Of a DNA stretch of 64,000 bases, positions 7,829 to 16,940 are shown one piece after another. Each line of letters starts with the position of its first letter. Position 1 is the first letter of the stretch. This DNA is from HXMU1420-13 sp965249965 (GTDB taxonomy: Bacteria > Bacteroidota > Rhodothermia > Balneolales > Balneolaceae). The position numbers and the translations under genes are program-made. A model generated the notes under the pieces. That model was not told where the DNA came from and did no database searches. It was given only the letters and a program-made list of their open reading frames with translations. The DNA lies in assembly GCA_965249965.1 (NCBI GenBank), contig OZ252262.1:2356001-2420000 (forward strand), written 5' to 3'.

Positions 7829-9973
7829 TCAGTCTCCAGCTGTATAACTTGGCGGTAATAAAACGCCATCAATTAGGTGGATTACTCCGTTTGTTCCTTC
7901 GATGTCGACAGAGATAACACTCGTTGCTCCATTAAAAGATACGTTTCCATCACCATCGATAGCTACTGTGATATCCTCACCCTGGAAGGTGGTAATCATC
8001 TGGCCATCTGTTAAATCAGTAGAAAGTGCTTTAGATGTTACAACATGGTAGGTTAATACTTCAGTCACTTGCTCTGAAGTTAAGGTTCCTAAAACATCCG
8101 AAATTGCTGCAAATGCAGTGTCAACAGGTGCGAAAAGCGTGAAAGGTCCATCACCTTCAAGTGTCGGTTCTAATCCCTGATCAGTAACCAAACTTACCAA
8201 GGTAGAAAGGTCATAATTCTTACCGGCAATTTGTACGATATTTAAGAATTCGTTCGGTAACAGTACTTCATCAACTGCATGGATTACACCATTACTTACA
8301 TCAACATCTGCTGTAACTACAGTTGAGTTTCCATTAACTGTCACACCATTATCACCTTTTGTAACGAACAGTGTTTCACCTGAAAGGGCTGCAGGAGCTT
8401 GAGCTGTATCAAGATCTGCTGCAAATATCTCAGCACCAATAACATGATACGTGAGTATGTTTGTTAATTGTTCGGTGGTTAAACTTTCTAGAAGACCTGC
8501 AGGGAGTTTACCAAATGCAGCATCGGTAGGAGCAAATACAGTGTAATCTCCAGAATACATTAAGGTTGAAGTAAGTTCGGTAGATTCAACCGCATTGACA
8601 AGCGTAGTAAAAGTTCCTAATTCTGTTGCTTTGTCAATAATGTTTGCATCGCGATAGCCTGCAGGAAGCAAAACTTCGTCGATGACATGAATAACACCAT
8701 TATTAGTTAGAACATCAGTAGCAGTGATGTTTGCGTAACCATTAATGGTTGCAGAAGCGTCAACTTCGATAAGAATTTCATCACCATTTACAGTAGCAAC
8801 TTCTTGCGTGGGAGCTAAGTCACCGGCCAATACCTGAGTATCAAGTACATGGTAGGTAAGAATATTTACTAAATCTTCTGTTGTTAGGCTATTTACAACA
8901 GCGTCTGGAAGTTTCGCAAATGCTTCGTTAGTTGGAGCAAAAACAGTAAATGTGCTGTTCGGATCTGAAAGCGTAGCTGCAAGTTGTGCGTCAATAACAA
9001 ATTGCACTAGTGTACTGAAAGCAAATCTTTTTGAAGCCGCATCAACTATACTACCATATGCATCGGGTAGTAGCACTTTATCGATAGCATGGATAACTCC
9101 ATTACTTACGTCAACATCAGCAGTTGCAACCATCGAATTATTATTAATGCTTACACCGTCTTCGCCAGCACTTAAATAAATACTGCCACCTTCTAAAGTT
9201 TCTAGTGTTGTCTCTTCTCCAATTGCATTAGAAAAGGTTTCTCCGCCTGCAACATGATAGAGTAGTATTTCAGTTAATTGTTCAACTGTTAAGGATGCAA
9301 GAAGTCCGTCTGGTAAATCAGCAAAAGCATCATCCGTTGGGGCAAATACCGTAAAATCGCCTTTATATGATAGGGTAGAAGCTAATCCAGCATCAGTAGC
9401 TGCAGATAACAAAGTAGTAAATGTACCAAGCGATGCAGCCTGATCTACTATGTTCGCATCCCGAATACCGGCAGGAAGCAGAACTTCATCAATTGCGTGA
9501 ATTACTCCGTTTGAGGCATTAAAATCAGCTCTGATTACAGTAGCATTATTATTAACTACTACATTCGAACCCGCTTCAATCAAAATATTTTGACCAAGTA
9601 ATGTAGTCACATCCTGTGTTGCATCAAGTTGAGAGGAAGGAATTGCACCTTCTACAACATGGTAACTTAAAATATCTGCCAATTGCTCGGTAGTTAACGA
9701 TTCTAAGGTACCTTCTGGTAAATTATCGAAAGCTGCATCAGTCGGCGCAAAAATAGTAAATGGACCAGTACCTTCGAACGTAGACAATAATCCAGTACTT
9801 TCTAATGCTTGATTCAATGTTGTATAAGCTTCATTGAATTCTGTTATTTCAGCAATTGTTTGCTCTCCTTCGACGATAGGAGTTGTAGTTGTAGTTTCAG
9901 AATCTTTGCAAGCGGTACTCAATAGAATAAGTGCAAGTCCTCCGAGTAATAGTTTAGATAGATGTTGTTTCAT
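7829..9973 (-). CDS. Lipoprotein with five fasciclin (FAS1) domains
   Basis: 714 residues. The N-terminus has a lipoprotein signal peptide with lipobox LSTAC (Cys about 22) and then a short Thr-rich linker. Five FAS1 repeats of about 130 residues follow, each with the H1 box (FTxFAPTDxAFxxLP), the TYHV central motif and the H2 box (NGVIHxIDxVLLP). FAS1 domains mediate cell-surface adhesion and protein or glycan contacts. One to three copies is the usual bacterial number; five in tandem gives an elongated surface protein. Repeats 2 and 4 resemble each other closely, and repeat 5 is the most diverged, suggesting internal duplication. Membrane anchoring is by lipid; whether it faces outward is not readable. 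It is a monocistronic unit. Confidence 0.92.
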   Translation of the reverse strand: MKQHLSKLLLGGLALILLSTACKDSETTTTTPIVEGEQTIAEITEFNEAYTTLNQALESTGLLSTFEGTGPFTIFAPTDAAFDNLPEGTLESLTTEQLADILSYHVVEGAIPSSQLDATQDVTTLLGQNILIEAGSNVVVNNNATVIRADFNASNGVIHAIDEVLLPAGIRDANIVDQAASLGTFTTLLSAATDAGLASTLSYKGDFTVFAPTDDAFADLPDGLLASLTVEQLTEILLYHVAGGETFSNAIGEETTLETLEGGSIYLSAGEDGVSINNNSMVATADVDVSNGVIHAIDKVLLPDAYGSIVDAASKRFAFSTLVQFVIDAQLAATLSDPNSTFTVFAPTNEAFAKLPDAVVNSLTTEDLVNILTYHVLDTQVLAGDLAPTQEVATVNGDEILIEVDASATINGYANITATDVLTNNGVIHVIDEVLLPAGYRDANIIDKATELGTFTTLVNAVESTELTSTLMYSGDYTVFAPTDAAFGKLPAGLLESLTTEQLTNILTYHVIGAEIFAADLDTAQAPAALSGETLFVTKGDNGVTVNGNSTVVTADVDVSNGVIHAVDEVLLPNEFLNIVQIAGKNYDLSTLVSLVTDQGLEPTLEGDGPFTLFAPVDTAFAAISDVLGTLTSEQVTEVLTYHVVTSKALSTDLTDGQMITTFQGEDITVAIDGDGNVSFNGATSVISVDIEGTNGVIHLIDGVLLPPSYTAGD

Positions 9974-10012
9974 TTTTTTCTCTTTTTATTGAATAGTCGA
10001 GAGTAAAAAATG

Positions 10013-10026
10013 AAAAAGCGGTTCCA
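10013..10026. promoter_or_regulatory. Weak cre-like site upstream of the fasciclin gene
   Basis: AAAAAGCGGTTCCA, preceded by TG, matches about 10 of 13 positions of the LacI/CcpA-type cre consensus and sits about 40 bases upstream of the fasciclin start, where a repressor would act. It is weaker than the sites at 19210 and 59860; the evidence is the similarity and the position only. Confidence 0.2.
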
Positions 10027-10140
10027 GAGTTCCTGAAATTTGAGTCAATTCTTAGATTTCATCAGGAATTATGTAAAATATTTATAATAATATAGACTTA
10101 GGTTTTCGTAAATAGATGCAGCCCTTACAGATACGGTGTT

Positions 10141-10398
10141 TTATACAAATATCATTATGAAAAGTTCAAAAGTGAAGTAGATAAACGCAATTGCAATACC
10201 GGTTATGAGGATAGTACTCCGTCTATGCGTTTGATTTCTAGAGAGGATTTTTGTGTACGATAATTTAAATTTTGAAGAACTAAATTTTGACGGTGCTCTA
10301 TTACTTATCGAATGATCTACATCTTTAAAAAAGCTGTGCTTTCTTAATAATGAATGATTGTATTGTGTGGTTTTCCCTGATTGCGAAACAAAACCCAT
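10141..10398 (-). CDS. Small C-terminally membrane-anchored protein, unknown function
   Basis: An 85-residue product that I do not recognise. The first ~55 residues are polar and rich in Ser, Lys and His. The last ~26 (TILITGIAIAFIYFTFELFIMIFV) form one strongly hydrophobic helix ending at the C-terminus, as in a tail-anchored protein. The start is supported by an unusually strong ribosome-binding site for this window (AAAGGAGG, four bases before ATG), which makes a real gene likely despite the short length. It lies between fasciclin and sua5 on the same strand, separated from fasciclin by a 167-base gap. Confidence 0.6.
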   Translation of the reverse strand: MGFVSQSGKTTQYNHSLLRKHSFFKDVDHSISNRAPSKFSSSKFKLSYTKILSRNQTHRRSTILITGIAIAFIYFTFELFIMIFV

Positions 10399-10471
10399 AC
10401 GACCTCCTTTCTTTAACTACTACAAAATTGAACAGGAGAAGTTTCGTTACAAGTGGCAACAAATCTTGTAC

Positions 10472-11392
10472 TTACCCAATTGCTTTTTGGATTCTATTTA
10501 GCAAGGCTGATTTTATGTCTGCTTGGTACTCGTGAATAGGCTCGATAGCAACTTCTTCAAAACCTTCCAGGTCAGCCTGGCGAAATCTGTCATAGATCTC
10601 TTTTGCAAATAGATCGAGATTTTGGTTGTAGACCACCACATTTGCAAAAGACCCCGAATAATTTTGTATCAGGTATAGAATGTGATTCTCTTCAATTCTT
10701 TCCTCTGGCTGTAACCATCGTACCTTTGCAGAAGGTTTATAATGGGAATATTTTTGGCCGGGACTTTTCGGGTTTTTAAGATGATGGAAAAAGGACTCTT
10801 CCACAAAAACACCCAATACATCTTCGATTTCTTTTCTACTGATTGAACCCGGTCTTAAGATGGCAGGAAAAACATCGGTTAAATCTATAACGGTCGATTC
10901 TAGTCCAATAGCAGTAGCTTTGCCATCCATAATGGGTATCTCATCACCAAAATCAGCGAGTACATGTTTTGCTTTTGTAGGAGAAGGTTTCCCTGAATGA
11001 TTGGCACTTGGGGCAACTACTGGTCCTGTTTTTTTTATAAGAGCTAGTGCGATTTCATTATCAGGCATTCTCAAGGCCACGGTGTCTAAACCCGCCGTTA
11101 CGGCATCGAGAACTTCATTTCGTTTTTTAAGCACAATAGTTAAAGGACCGGGCCAAAATTTTTCAATAAGAAGGTGTGCTTTTTCCGGTATATCAATAGC
11201 AAAATCATGTATATCTTCTTCAGAGCTAACATGAACAATAAGAGGATTATCAGATGGCCTGCCTTTAGCTTTAAATACTTTGGCGATCGCACTTGCATTC
11301 CAGGCATCAGCTCCTAAACCGTACACTGTTTCGGTAGGGAAGGCAACAATGCCACCTTTTTTAATGATATGTGTTGCTTCTTTGATGTCCAT
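10472..11392 (-). CDS. L-threonylcarbamoyladenylate synthase, long Sua5 form
   Basis: Makes threonylcarbamoyl-AMP from threonine, bicarbonate and ATP, the first step of t6A37 tRNA modification. The YrdC/TsaC domain (about 1-195) shows GGIVAFPTETVYGLG, KAKGRPSDNPL, FWPGPLTIVL, VALRMPDN, VAPSANHSGKPSPT and STVIDL. A linker and a Sua5-type C-terminal domain follow (SPGQKYSHYKP motif), giving 306 residues, so this is the Sua5/YwlC form rather than the short TsaC. It lies 15 bases downstream of mfd on the same strand and may share its transcript. Confidence 0.93.
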   Translation of the reverse strand: MDIKEATHIIKKGGIVAFPTETVYGLGADAWNASAIAKVFKAKGRPSDNPLIVHVSSEEDIHDFAIDIPEKAHLLIEKFWPGPLTIVLKKRNEVLDAVTAGLDTVALRMPDNEIALALIKKTGPVVAPSANHSGKPSPTKAKHVLADFGDEIPIMDGKATAIGLESTVIDLTDVFPAILRPGSISRKEIEDVLGVFVEESFFHHLKNPKSPGQKYSHYKPSAKVRWLQPEERIEENHILYLIQNYSGSFANVVVYNQNLDLFAKEIYDRFRQADLEGFEEVAIEPIHEYQADIKSALLNRIQKAIG

Positions 11393-11407
11393 CTAACAGA
11401 ATGTACA

Positions 11408-14400
11408 TCACTTTACGGACAGTTTCTTTAAGAAGCTTAATGCTGCTTCGTAATCCGATATATCCTGAATTACAAACCGCACAACTTCATTTTTTTGAAT
11501 AACCTGGAACTTCCCTTTCTTGATTTTTTCCAGCTTTTTTAAGGTTTCCTGGAAAACATTGTTTTTGTAATAATATTCCCCGATTTCTGTCCCAGATTTG
11601 GGGCAAATCAACCACATTCTTCCGGCGCGAATCGTAACTTTAGTAATGAAAGAACGTGAAGCAAAAAGCTTAATTTTTGTGGCTAAAATCAACGTATCTG
11701 TAGCTTCCGGGGGCTTCCCGAAACGATCTTCGATTTCATCTTGCCACTCATCGATCGATTGTTCAGTTTTTGCCTGCGATAGTTTTCTATACAAATTTAG
11801 TCGTTCCACATTATCCTGAACATATTCGGTCGGGAGTAGGGCGGTTTCGTCAATTTCGACCATGGTCTCAGGATACTCGATTTCTGCTTCAATGCCTTCA
11901 AATAGATCGGAAAACTCACTTTCTTTAAGTTCTCGCACTGCATCGTTAAGAATCTTGGTGTACAAATCGAACCCAATATCGTTTATAAACCCACTTTGTT
12001 CGCCGCCAAGAATATCACCAGCACCACGAATGTCCAGATCGCGCATTGCAATATTAAATCCGGAGCCTAAATCAGAAAATTCTTCTAAGGCGAGTAATCG
12101 TTTGCGTGCTTCTGTTGTTAGGGTTTCGATGGGTCGGGTGATTAAATAGCAAAATGCCTTTCTGTTCGAACGTCCAACCCTTCCTCGAAGTTGATGCAAT
12201 TCTGCCAATCCAAAGTTATCGGCATTATTTATAATGATGGTGTTTGCATTTGCTATATCGATGCCATTTTCGACGATATTTGTAGATACCAGGACATCAA
12301 ATTTATGAGAGTAAAAATCCTCAATGATTTTTTCTAACTGTGAGGCTGTCATCTGACCATGGCCAAATCGTACTCGTACATCGGGAACTAACCGCCGGAT
12401 CATTTCGGCAACTTCCTGGATATTCTTTACACGATTATGAATGAAAAAAACCTGTCCGCCCCGGCTCATTTCTTGTAGAATTGCGTCACGAATTAATTCT
12501 TCATTGAACGAATGAATTTCGGTGTAAACAGGCTGCCGATTGGGTGGAGGAGTATTAATTACACTTAAATCACGAGCTCCCATTAATGAAAATTGCAGAG
12601 TTCTTGGAATTGGAGTGGCAGTTAAAGTGAGTACATCAACGGCGGCACGAAATTCCTTTAATTTTTCTTTTGCAGCTACGCCAAATCTTTGTTCTTCATC
12701 AACAACGATCAAACCAAGATCTTTGAATTGAACGTCTTTGGAAAGAATTCGATGCGTTCCAATAACGATATCAACATTACCGTCTTTAAGTTCTTTAATT
12801 ACTTTGGTTTGTTCCGCTTTGGTTCTGAATCTACTGAGTACTTCCACTCGAACCGGGAAGTTTTTCATTCGCTTCTTGAATGTTTTTGCATGCTGCTCAG
12901 CTAATATTGTGGTCGGTACTAATACACCTACTTGTTTATGATCCATGACTGCTTTAAATGCGGCCCGAACTGCTACCTCTGTTTTTCCAAAACCTACATC
13001 CCCACATACCAGCCTATCCATAGGTTGCTGGTGTTCCATATCCTGCTTTACTGCAACAATAGCTTCGTTCTGATCAGGAGTTTCTTCGAATTCAAACCTA
13101 GCTTCCATTTCAATTTGCCAACCAGTGTCGCCACCAAACGCATGTGCCTTTTGCAATTTCCGTTTTGCATATAACTGTATAAGTTCTCTAGCAATATCTT
13201 TTACTTTTCTCTTGGTTTGAGCCTTCTTTCGAGCCCATTCACCCGAACCAAGTTTAGTAATTCGTGGTGCGGTTCCTTCTTTACCGGAGTATTTTTGAAG
13301 TTTATGTAAGGAAGAAACATTCACATATAAAAGTGAATCTTCCTGATATCGAAGAACTACTACTTCCTGTTCCGACTTTTTTACTTCGATGGTTTTAAAG
13401 CCAGCAAATTTGCCAATACCATAATCAACATGTACAACATAATCGCCTATCGACAAGTCTTTCAATTCTTTAAAAGAGATTCCACCAGAATATTTTCTCT
13501 TTTTGATCTTTGGGCGATAGTATCTATTAAAAATTTGATGATCAGTATAAATTGCAAGCTTCGCGCTCGGTAGAATAAAGCCCTCATGAATGGACTCAAC
13601 CCTAAGTTCATAATTAAAGTGAGGTTCTTTTGGCCCAAGTAATTCTGTAAAGCGTTTTTCCTGACCGTCGTTGTCACAAAAAATAAATGTCTTTAAACCG
13701 CTTTCAGAATTTTGTTGGATATCCTTTTTTAACAAGTCAAAATTGCCATGAAAATCAGGTTGAGGTTTACTACCCAGATTAAATTCATTCTCCTGCTTTT
13801 CAGTTACTGCACCAAGGAGTAATTGAGTATGAAATCGTTGGATGTATTCACCAAAATCTGATCCTGAAAAGAATAATTTCTCAGGTGAAGGTAAATCATC
13901 ATTATCCTGAAAAATTTCTGAAGCGCGTGCAAATTTCTCTTCTAATTCCGATCTGATTAGTGGTTCGTTTTTAAGAACGAGCAAGGTATCATCGCCAAAA
14001 TATGACAGAAGATTATCTCGAGTCACATCCGGTAAGTTGGAGAGATCCGGGACAATCTTAACTTCATTAAGAAAAGAAATGGAGCGTTGAGAGGAGGCGT
14101 CAAACTCCCTTATGGAGTCTACCTCATCGCCAAAAAACTCAAGTCGTATAGGGTATTCACCAGAAAATGGAAAAACATCCAAAATACCGCCTCTTACCGC
14201 AAATTCTCCGGGTTGATCCACAAATCGTACCGTTTGATAACCCTGATCAACTAATTCCTCCCTTATTTTTTCCGGATCATATTCTTGACCTTTTTTTATC
14301 AGAATACTCACTTCGTTTATTTGAGATGGAGGGGCCACCTTGTCGAATATGGCTTCGGCAGAAGTGACTACTAAATAGCTATTGTTTGATTGAATAGCCT

Positions 14401-14722
14401 GGAGAGCTTCTGCGCGTTGAACCAGCAAAGATGAATCCTGAATTTGACCGCTATCGTATGCTTTATGATTCGTAGCTGGGAAATATAGACTCTCCGATTC
14501 TGAGATTAGGTTCAAATCTGATTTTAAAATTCTTGCTTGTTCATCGCTTTCGGCGATTAAAACCAACTTCGGAAATGTGCCGGTTAATCCATTTAAAACA
14601 AAAGAGGAAAGTGACCCTACAGCTCCATTTAGGTGGACTTTTGATTTATTTTTAAGCTGGGTCTCCAGCTCTTGTAGGTTTAATTTCCCGGTGATAAGGT
14701 TCGAAATGTCGGATACGGACAT
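11408..14722 (-). CDS. mfd: Transcription-repair coupling factor Mfd
   Basis: ATP-dependent translocase that pushes or releases RNA polymerase stalled at DNA lesions and recruits UvrA. 1104 residues, close to the family length. An N-terminal UvrB-like region (about 1-330) precedes the RNA-polymerase-interacting domain (about 415-480, GDYVVHVDYGIGKFAGF). RecG-like helicase domains follow with Walker A GDVGFGKTEVA (about 572-582), the DEEQRFG box (about 675), TATPIPRTLQ, and motifs V/VI (STNIVENGIDIANANT, QLRGRVGRSNRKAFCYL). The C-terminal ~150 residues are the TRCF regulatory domain that masks the UvrA site. sua5 lies directly downstream. Confidence 0.97.
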   Translation of the reverse strand: MSVSDISNLITGKLNLQELETQLKNKSKVHLNGAVGSLSSFVLNGLTGTFPKLVLIAESDEQARILKSDLNLISESESLYFPATNHKAYDSGQIQDSSLLVQRAEALQAIQSNNSYLVVTSAEAIFDKVAPPSQINEVSILIKKGQEYDPEKIREELVDQGYQTVRFVDQPGEFAVRGGILDVFPFSGEYPIRLEFFGDEVDSIREFDASSQRSISFLNEVKIVPDLSNLPDVTRDNLLSYFGDDTLLVLKNEPLIRSELEEKFARASEIFQDNDDLPSPEKLFFSGSDFGEYIQRFHTQLLLGAVTEKQENEFNLGSKPQPDFHGNFDLLKKDIQQNSESGLKTFIFCDNDGQEKRFTELLGPKEPHFNYELRVESIHEGFILPSAKLAIYTDHQIFNRYYRPKIKKRKYSGGISFKELKDLSIGDYVVHVDYGIGKFAGFKTIEVKKSEQEVVVLRYQEDSLLYVNVSSLHKLQKYSGKEGTAPRITKLGSGEWARKKAQTKRKVKDIARELIQLYAKRKLQKAHAFGGDTGWQIEMEARFEFEETPDQNEAIVAVKQDMEHQQPMDRLVCGDVGFGKTEVAVRAAFKAVMDHKQVGVLVPTTILAEQHAKTFKKRMKNFPVRVEVLSRFRTKAEQTKVIKELKDGNVDIVIGTHRILSKDVQFKDLGLIVVDEEQRFGVAAKEKLKEFRAAVDVLTLTATPIPRTLQFSLMGARDLSVINTPPPNRQPVYTEIHSFNEELIRDAILQEMSRGGQVFFIHNRVKNIQEVAEMIRRLVPDVRVRFGHGQMTASQLEKIIEDFYSHKFDVLVSTNIVENGIDIANANTIIINNADNFGLAELHQLRGRVGRSNRKAFCYLITRPIETLTTEARKRLLALEEFSDLGSGFNIAMRDLDIRGAGDILGGEQSGFINDIGFDLYTKILNDAVRELKESEFSDLFEGIEAEIEYPETMVEIDETALLPTEYVQDNVERLNLYRKLSQAKTEQSIDEWQDEIEDRFGKPPEATDTLILATKIKLFASRSFITKVTIRAGRMWLICPKSGTEIGEYYYKNNVFQETLKKLEKIKKGKFQVIQKNEVVRFVIQDISDYEAALSFLKKLSVK

Positions 14723-14787
14723 GAGTGTTTTGTGGCGAGTCTAAAGAATCCTTAAGAAACACCCTTGTTATTTTGAATGGTTAAAAG

Positions 14788-15783
14788 TTAGCGGTCTGTT
14801 AGTCCACGCAACCATATTTTTTCAGCAAGAAATCCAATCAATAAAAGAGAAAATGCATAACCAAGAAAAGAAGCGTATTTATCTTCATAGTCTGTGTAAA
14901 TAACTTCTTCAACCTTAGATTTTTCAAGTTCATCAATCTCGTCGTAGATGCTTGCCAATTGATCGGTGTTTGTAGCTCTATAGTATTTACCACCTGTTAA
15001 CTCGGCTACTGAAGTAAGCATTTCCTCATCAATATTTACCTGAATATTTTGATATCGCCGACCAAATATCGGGTCTTGAACAGGGTAGGGCGCTGTGCCT
15101 CGGGTACCTGCACCGATGGTATATATTTTTATTCCATAAGTGACAGCCAGATCGGCTGCTGTTACCGGATCAATTTCACCGGCATTATTTTGGCCATCGG
15201 TTAGAAGAATGATCACTTTACTGGTGGCTTCACTGTCTTTAAGGCGATTTATTGCTGTTGCAATACCCATTCCGATGGCGGTACCATCTTCAATAACTCC
15301 CATACTTACTTCATCTACCAGCTGTTTTAATAATCGATAATCGAGGGTTGGGGGGCAAACAGTAAATGATTTCATTGCAAAAGTTACTAAGCCAATCCGA
15401 TCCGAAATTCGCTTATCTACAAATTGTTTGGCTACTTCGCGAGCTGCTTCGAATCTGTTTGGTTTCAAATCTTCGGCCTTCATACTAGAGCTCATATCCA
15501 ACACCATCACAATATCTATCCCTTCAGCATTTCTCTCTATGGTTGTTAATTTGTCCTGAGGTCGAGCGAGTGCCAGAATTAAAAAGGTTATTCCGGCAAG
15601 AGTAAAAAGTTTGGTAAGCCAATGTAAATAAGACCGCCAATTACCATCTAATCCCTCAAAATATTGAACGGAAGAAAAAGTTAAAGCGGCATGTTTTTTA
15701 GTAAAATAGCGATAAATGAAGACTCCAAGTATCACCGGGATTATAATAAGACTAAAGAGCCACTCAGGATTTGCCCATTCCAT
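14788..15783 (-). CDS. VWA-domain membrane protein, BatA/aerotolerance type
   Basis: 331 residues: two N-terminal hydrophobic segments (about 10-30 and 55-75), a von Willebrand A domain (about 88-290) with an intact MIDAS (DMSSS, then the Thr and Asp positions in DGTAIG and LLTDGQNNAGE), and one C-terminal transmembrane helix (YASFLGYAFSLLLIGFLAE). This is the BatA layout: a VWA domain held at the periplasmic face of the inner membrane. The Bat complex usually works with a MoxR ATPase, a DUF58 protein and BatD in envelope stress or protein maturation; the exact role is not settled. The start ATG overlaps the BatD-like TAA by one base. Confidence 0.85.
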   Translation of the reverse strand: MEWANPEWLFSLIIIPVILGVFIYRYFTKKHAALTFSSVQYFEGLDGNWRSYLHWLTKLFTLAGITFLILALARPQDKLTTIERNAEGIDIVMVLDMSSSMKAEDLKPNRFEAAREVAKQFVDKRISDRIGLVTFAMKSFTVCPPTLDYRLLKQLVDEVSMGVIEDGTAIGMGIATAINRLKDSEATSKVIILLTDGQNNAGEIDPVTAADLAVTYGIKIYTIGAGTRGTAPYPVQDPIFGRRYQNIQVNIDEEMLTSVAELTGGKYYRATNTDQLASIYDEIDELEKSKVEEVIYTDYEDKYASFLGYAFSLLLIGFLAEKIWLRGLTDR

Positions 15784-16796
15784 TAGTTAACCTCCTCAAT
15801 TTCCTTCTCTACTAGACTTTCAGCTGGTAGTGATGCATTGTTTTGAAGTTCATGATCCGCTTTTTTCCTTGCAATCCTAGAAGCATCGATCAATTTTGCG
15901 CGCTCCGTAAAATCAATGGCATCTGCATAGCAAATCCAGGCTTTCTCGAGTGTTGGTTCAAATTTGGCAAACTTTACCATATCGGATTTGTTCAATACAG
16001 TTCTAGTGCTTTGAATCATTTCGTGATCAACCCCAAATGCATCCAGGAAACGCATTAATTCGCGCGTTGTACTTTCCAGTGCGGGAATATCATACAAATC
16101 CTCATAATAGCGACGTATAGAATCACTAATCGTGGAATAGAAGAATTTAAAATCTCTTGTTTCGGCTAAATTATATTCTTGTTTGAGTGTGATTAATTCG
16201 TTTTCTAGTTGTTTTAAAGGGGATACAAATGGTTCCGGTGCGACGTATGTAATTATTTCATCAACAGGTTCACTTTTGAAGTATGTAAAATAAGCCCAAA
16301 CTAATGCAGCCAGAATTACTAATGTAATTAGTAAGATTGCCCATGGAAATGAATCGAAATCTAAAATGGGTTTGATTGGCTTAAACTCAGTATCAGCCGA
16401 AGAAAGAACTGTTCTAAAAGGTAATGTAATCGAATTACTATAGATTACAGTTGTATCATTGTCGTTTACCAGGCCGATTGGGAATGAGGGGATGTACACA
16501 TCCTGATTTGCAAAGTACTGAACGCTATAAGAAATACTGTCGGCAAAGTCGGTAAGCTGGAATTGTTGAATGCTTAAATAGGTGAGTTCTGGGGGAAATG
16601 CAGACGAGTCCGGAAAAACAATATCAGATACTTCCTGATTTCTTTGAATTTTGAGATTTAATTGAACAACATCACCAACTGAAACGGAATCGGTATTAGT
16701 AGAAAGAGTAACCGATTGGGAGATAGCCTTCTCTGGTGAAAACACCAAAAGTAACCATGTAAGTAAAAAAAACGCCTTCTTTAAGTCTGAATTCAT
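15783..16796 (-). CDS. BatD-like membrane protein
   Basis: Partner of the VWA gene. I place the start at the ATG giving MNSDLKKAFFLLTWLLLV, a normal Sec signal peptide with cleavage after AISQ; a GTG at 16826 would add ten residues. The periplasmic part (about 30-150) is an Ig-like beta region typical of BatD N-termini (VTLSTNTDSVSVGDVVQLNLKI pattern). Next come a transmembrane helix (FPWAILLITLVILAALVWAYFTYF) and a cytosolic helical domain of about 150 residues. The cytosolic part resembles the region found in BatD/DUF4381-type proteins. Function is inferred from the coupling to the VWA gene. Confidence 0.75.
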   Translation of the reverse strand: MNSDLKKAFFLLTWLLLVFSPEKAISQSVTLSTNTDSVSVGDVVQLNLKIQRNQEVSDIVFPDSSAFPPELTYLSIQQFQLTDFADSISYSVQYFANQDVYIPSFPIGLVNDNDTTVIYSNSITLPFRTVLSSADTEFKPIKPILDFDSFPWAILLITLVILAALVWAYFTYFKSEPVDEIITYVAPEPFVSPLKQLENELITLKQEYNLAETRDFKFFYSTISDSIRRYYEDLYDIPALESTTRELMRFLDAFGVDHEMIQSTRTVLNKSDMVKFAKFEPTLEKAWICYADAIDFTERAKLIDASRIARKKADHELQNNASLPAESLVEKEIEEVN

Positions 16797-16940
16797 TAAT
16801 ACCATCTGTTTTATGGAAAATAGCACGATTGAATCATTTTATTCACAATATCGGCTTTGAATTTTGTAAAAATGATGAAATATGAAGTAAATAAAGTTTT
16901 TTGTATCATTTGAGCCTTCATCTACTAAATAAATAACAGT

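Noticed and set aside
7829..9973. Fasciclin repeats as an assembly duplication
   Set aside because: The repeats are clearly diverged at the nucleotide and residue level; they are an ancient internal duplication typical of FAS1 proteins.
10031..10062. CCTGAAAT...ATTTCATCAGG as a terminator of the small membrane-protein gene
   Set aside because: The stem is imperfect and no T tract follows on the minus strand, so support is too weak to list.
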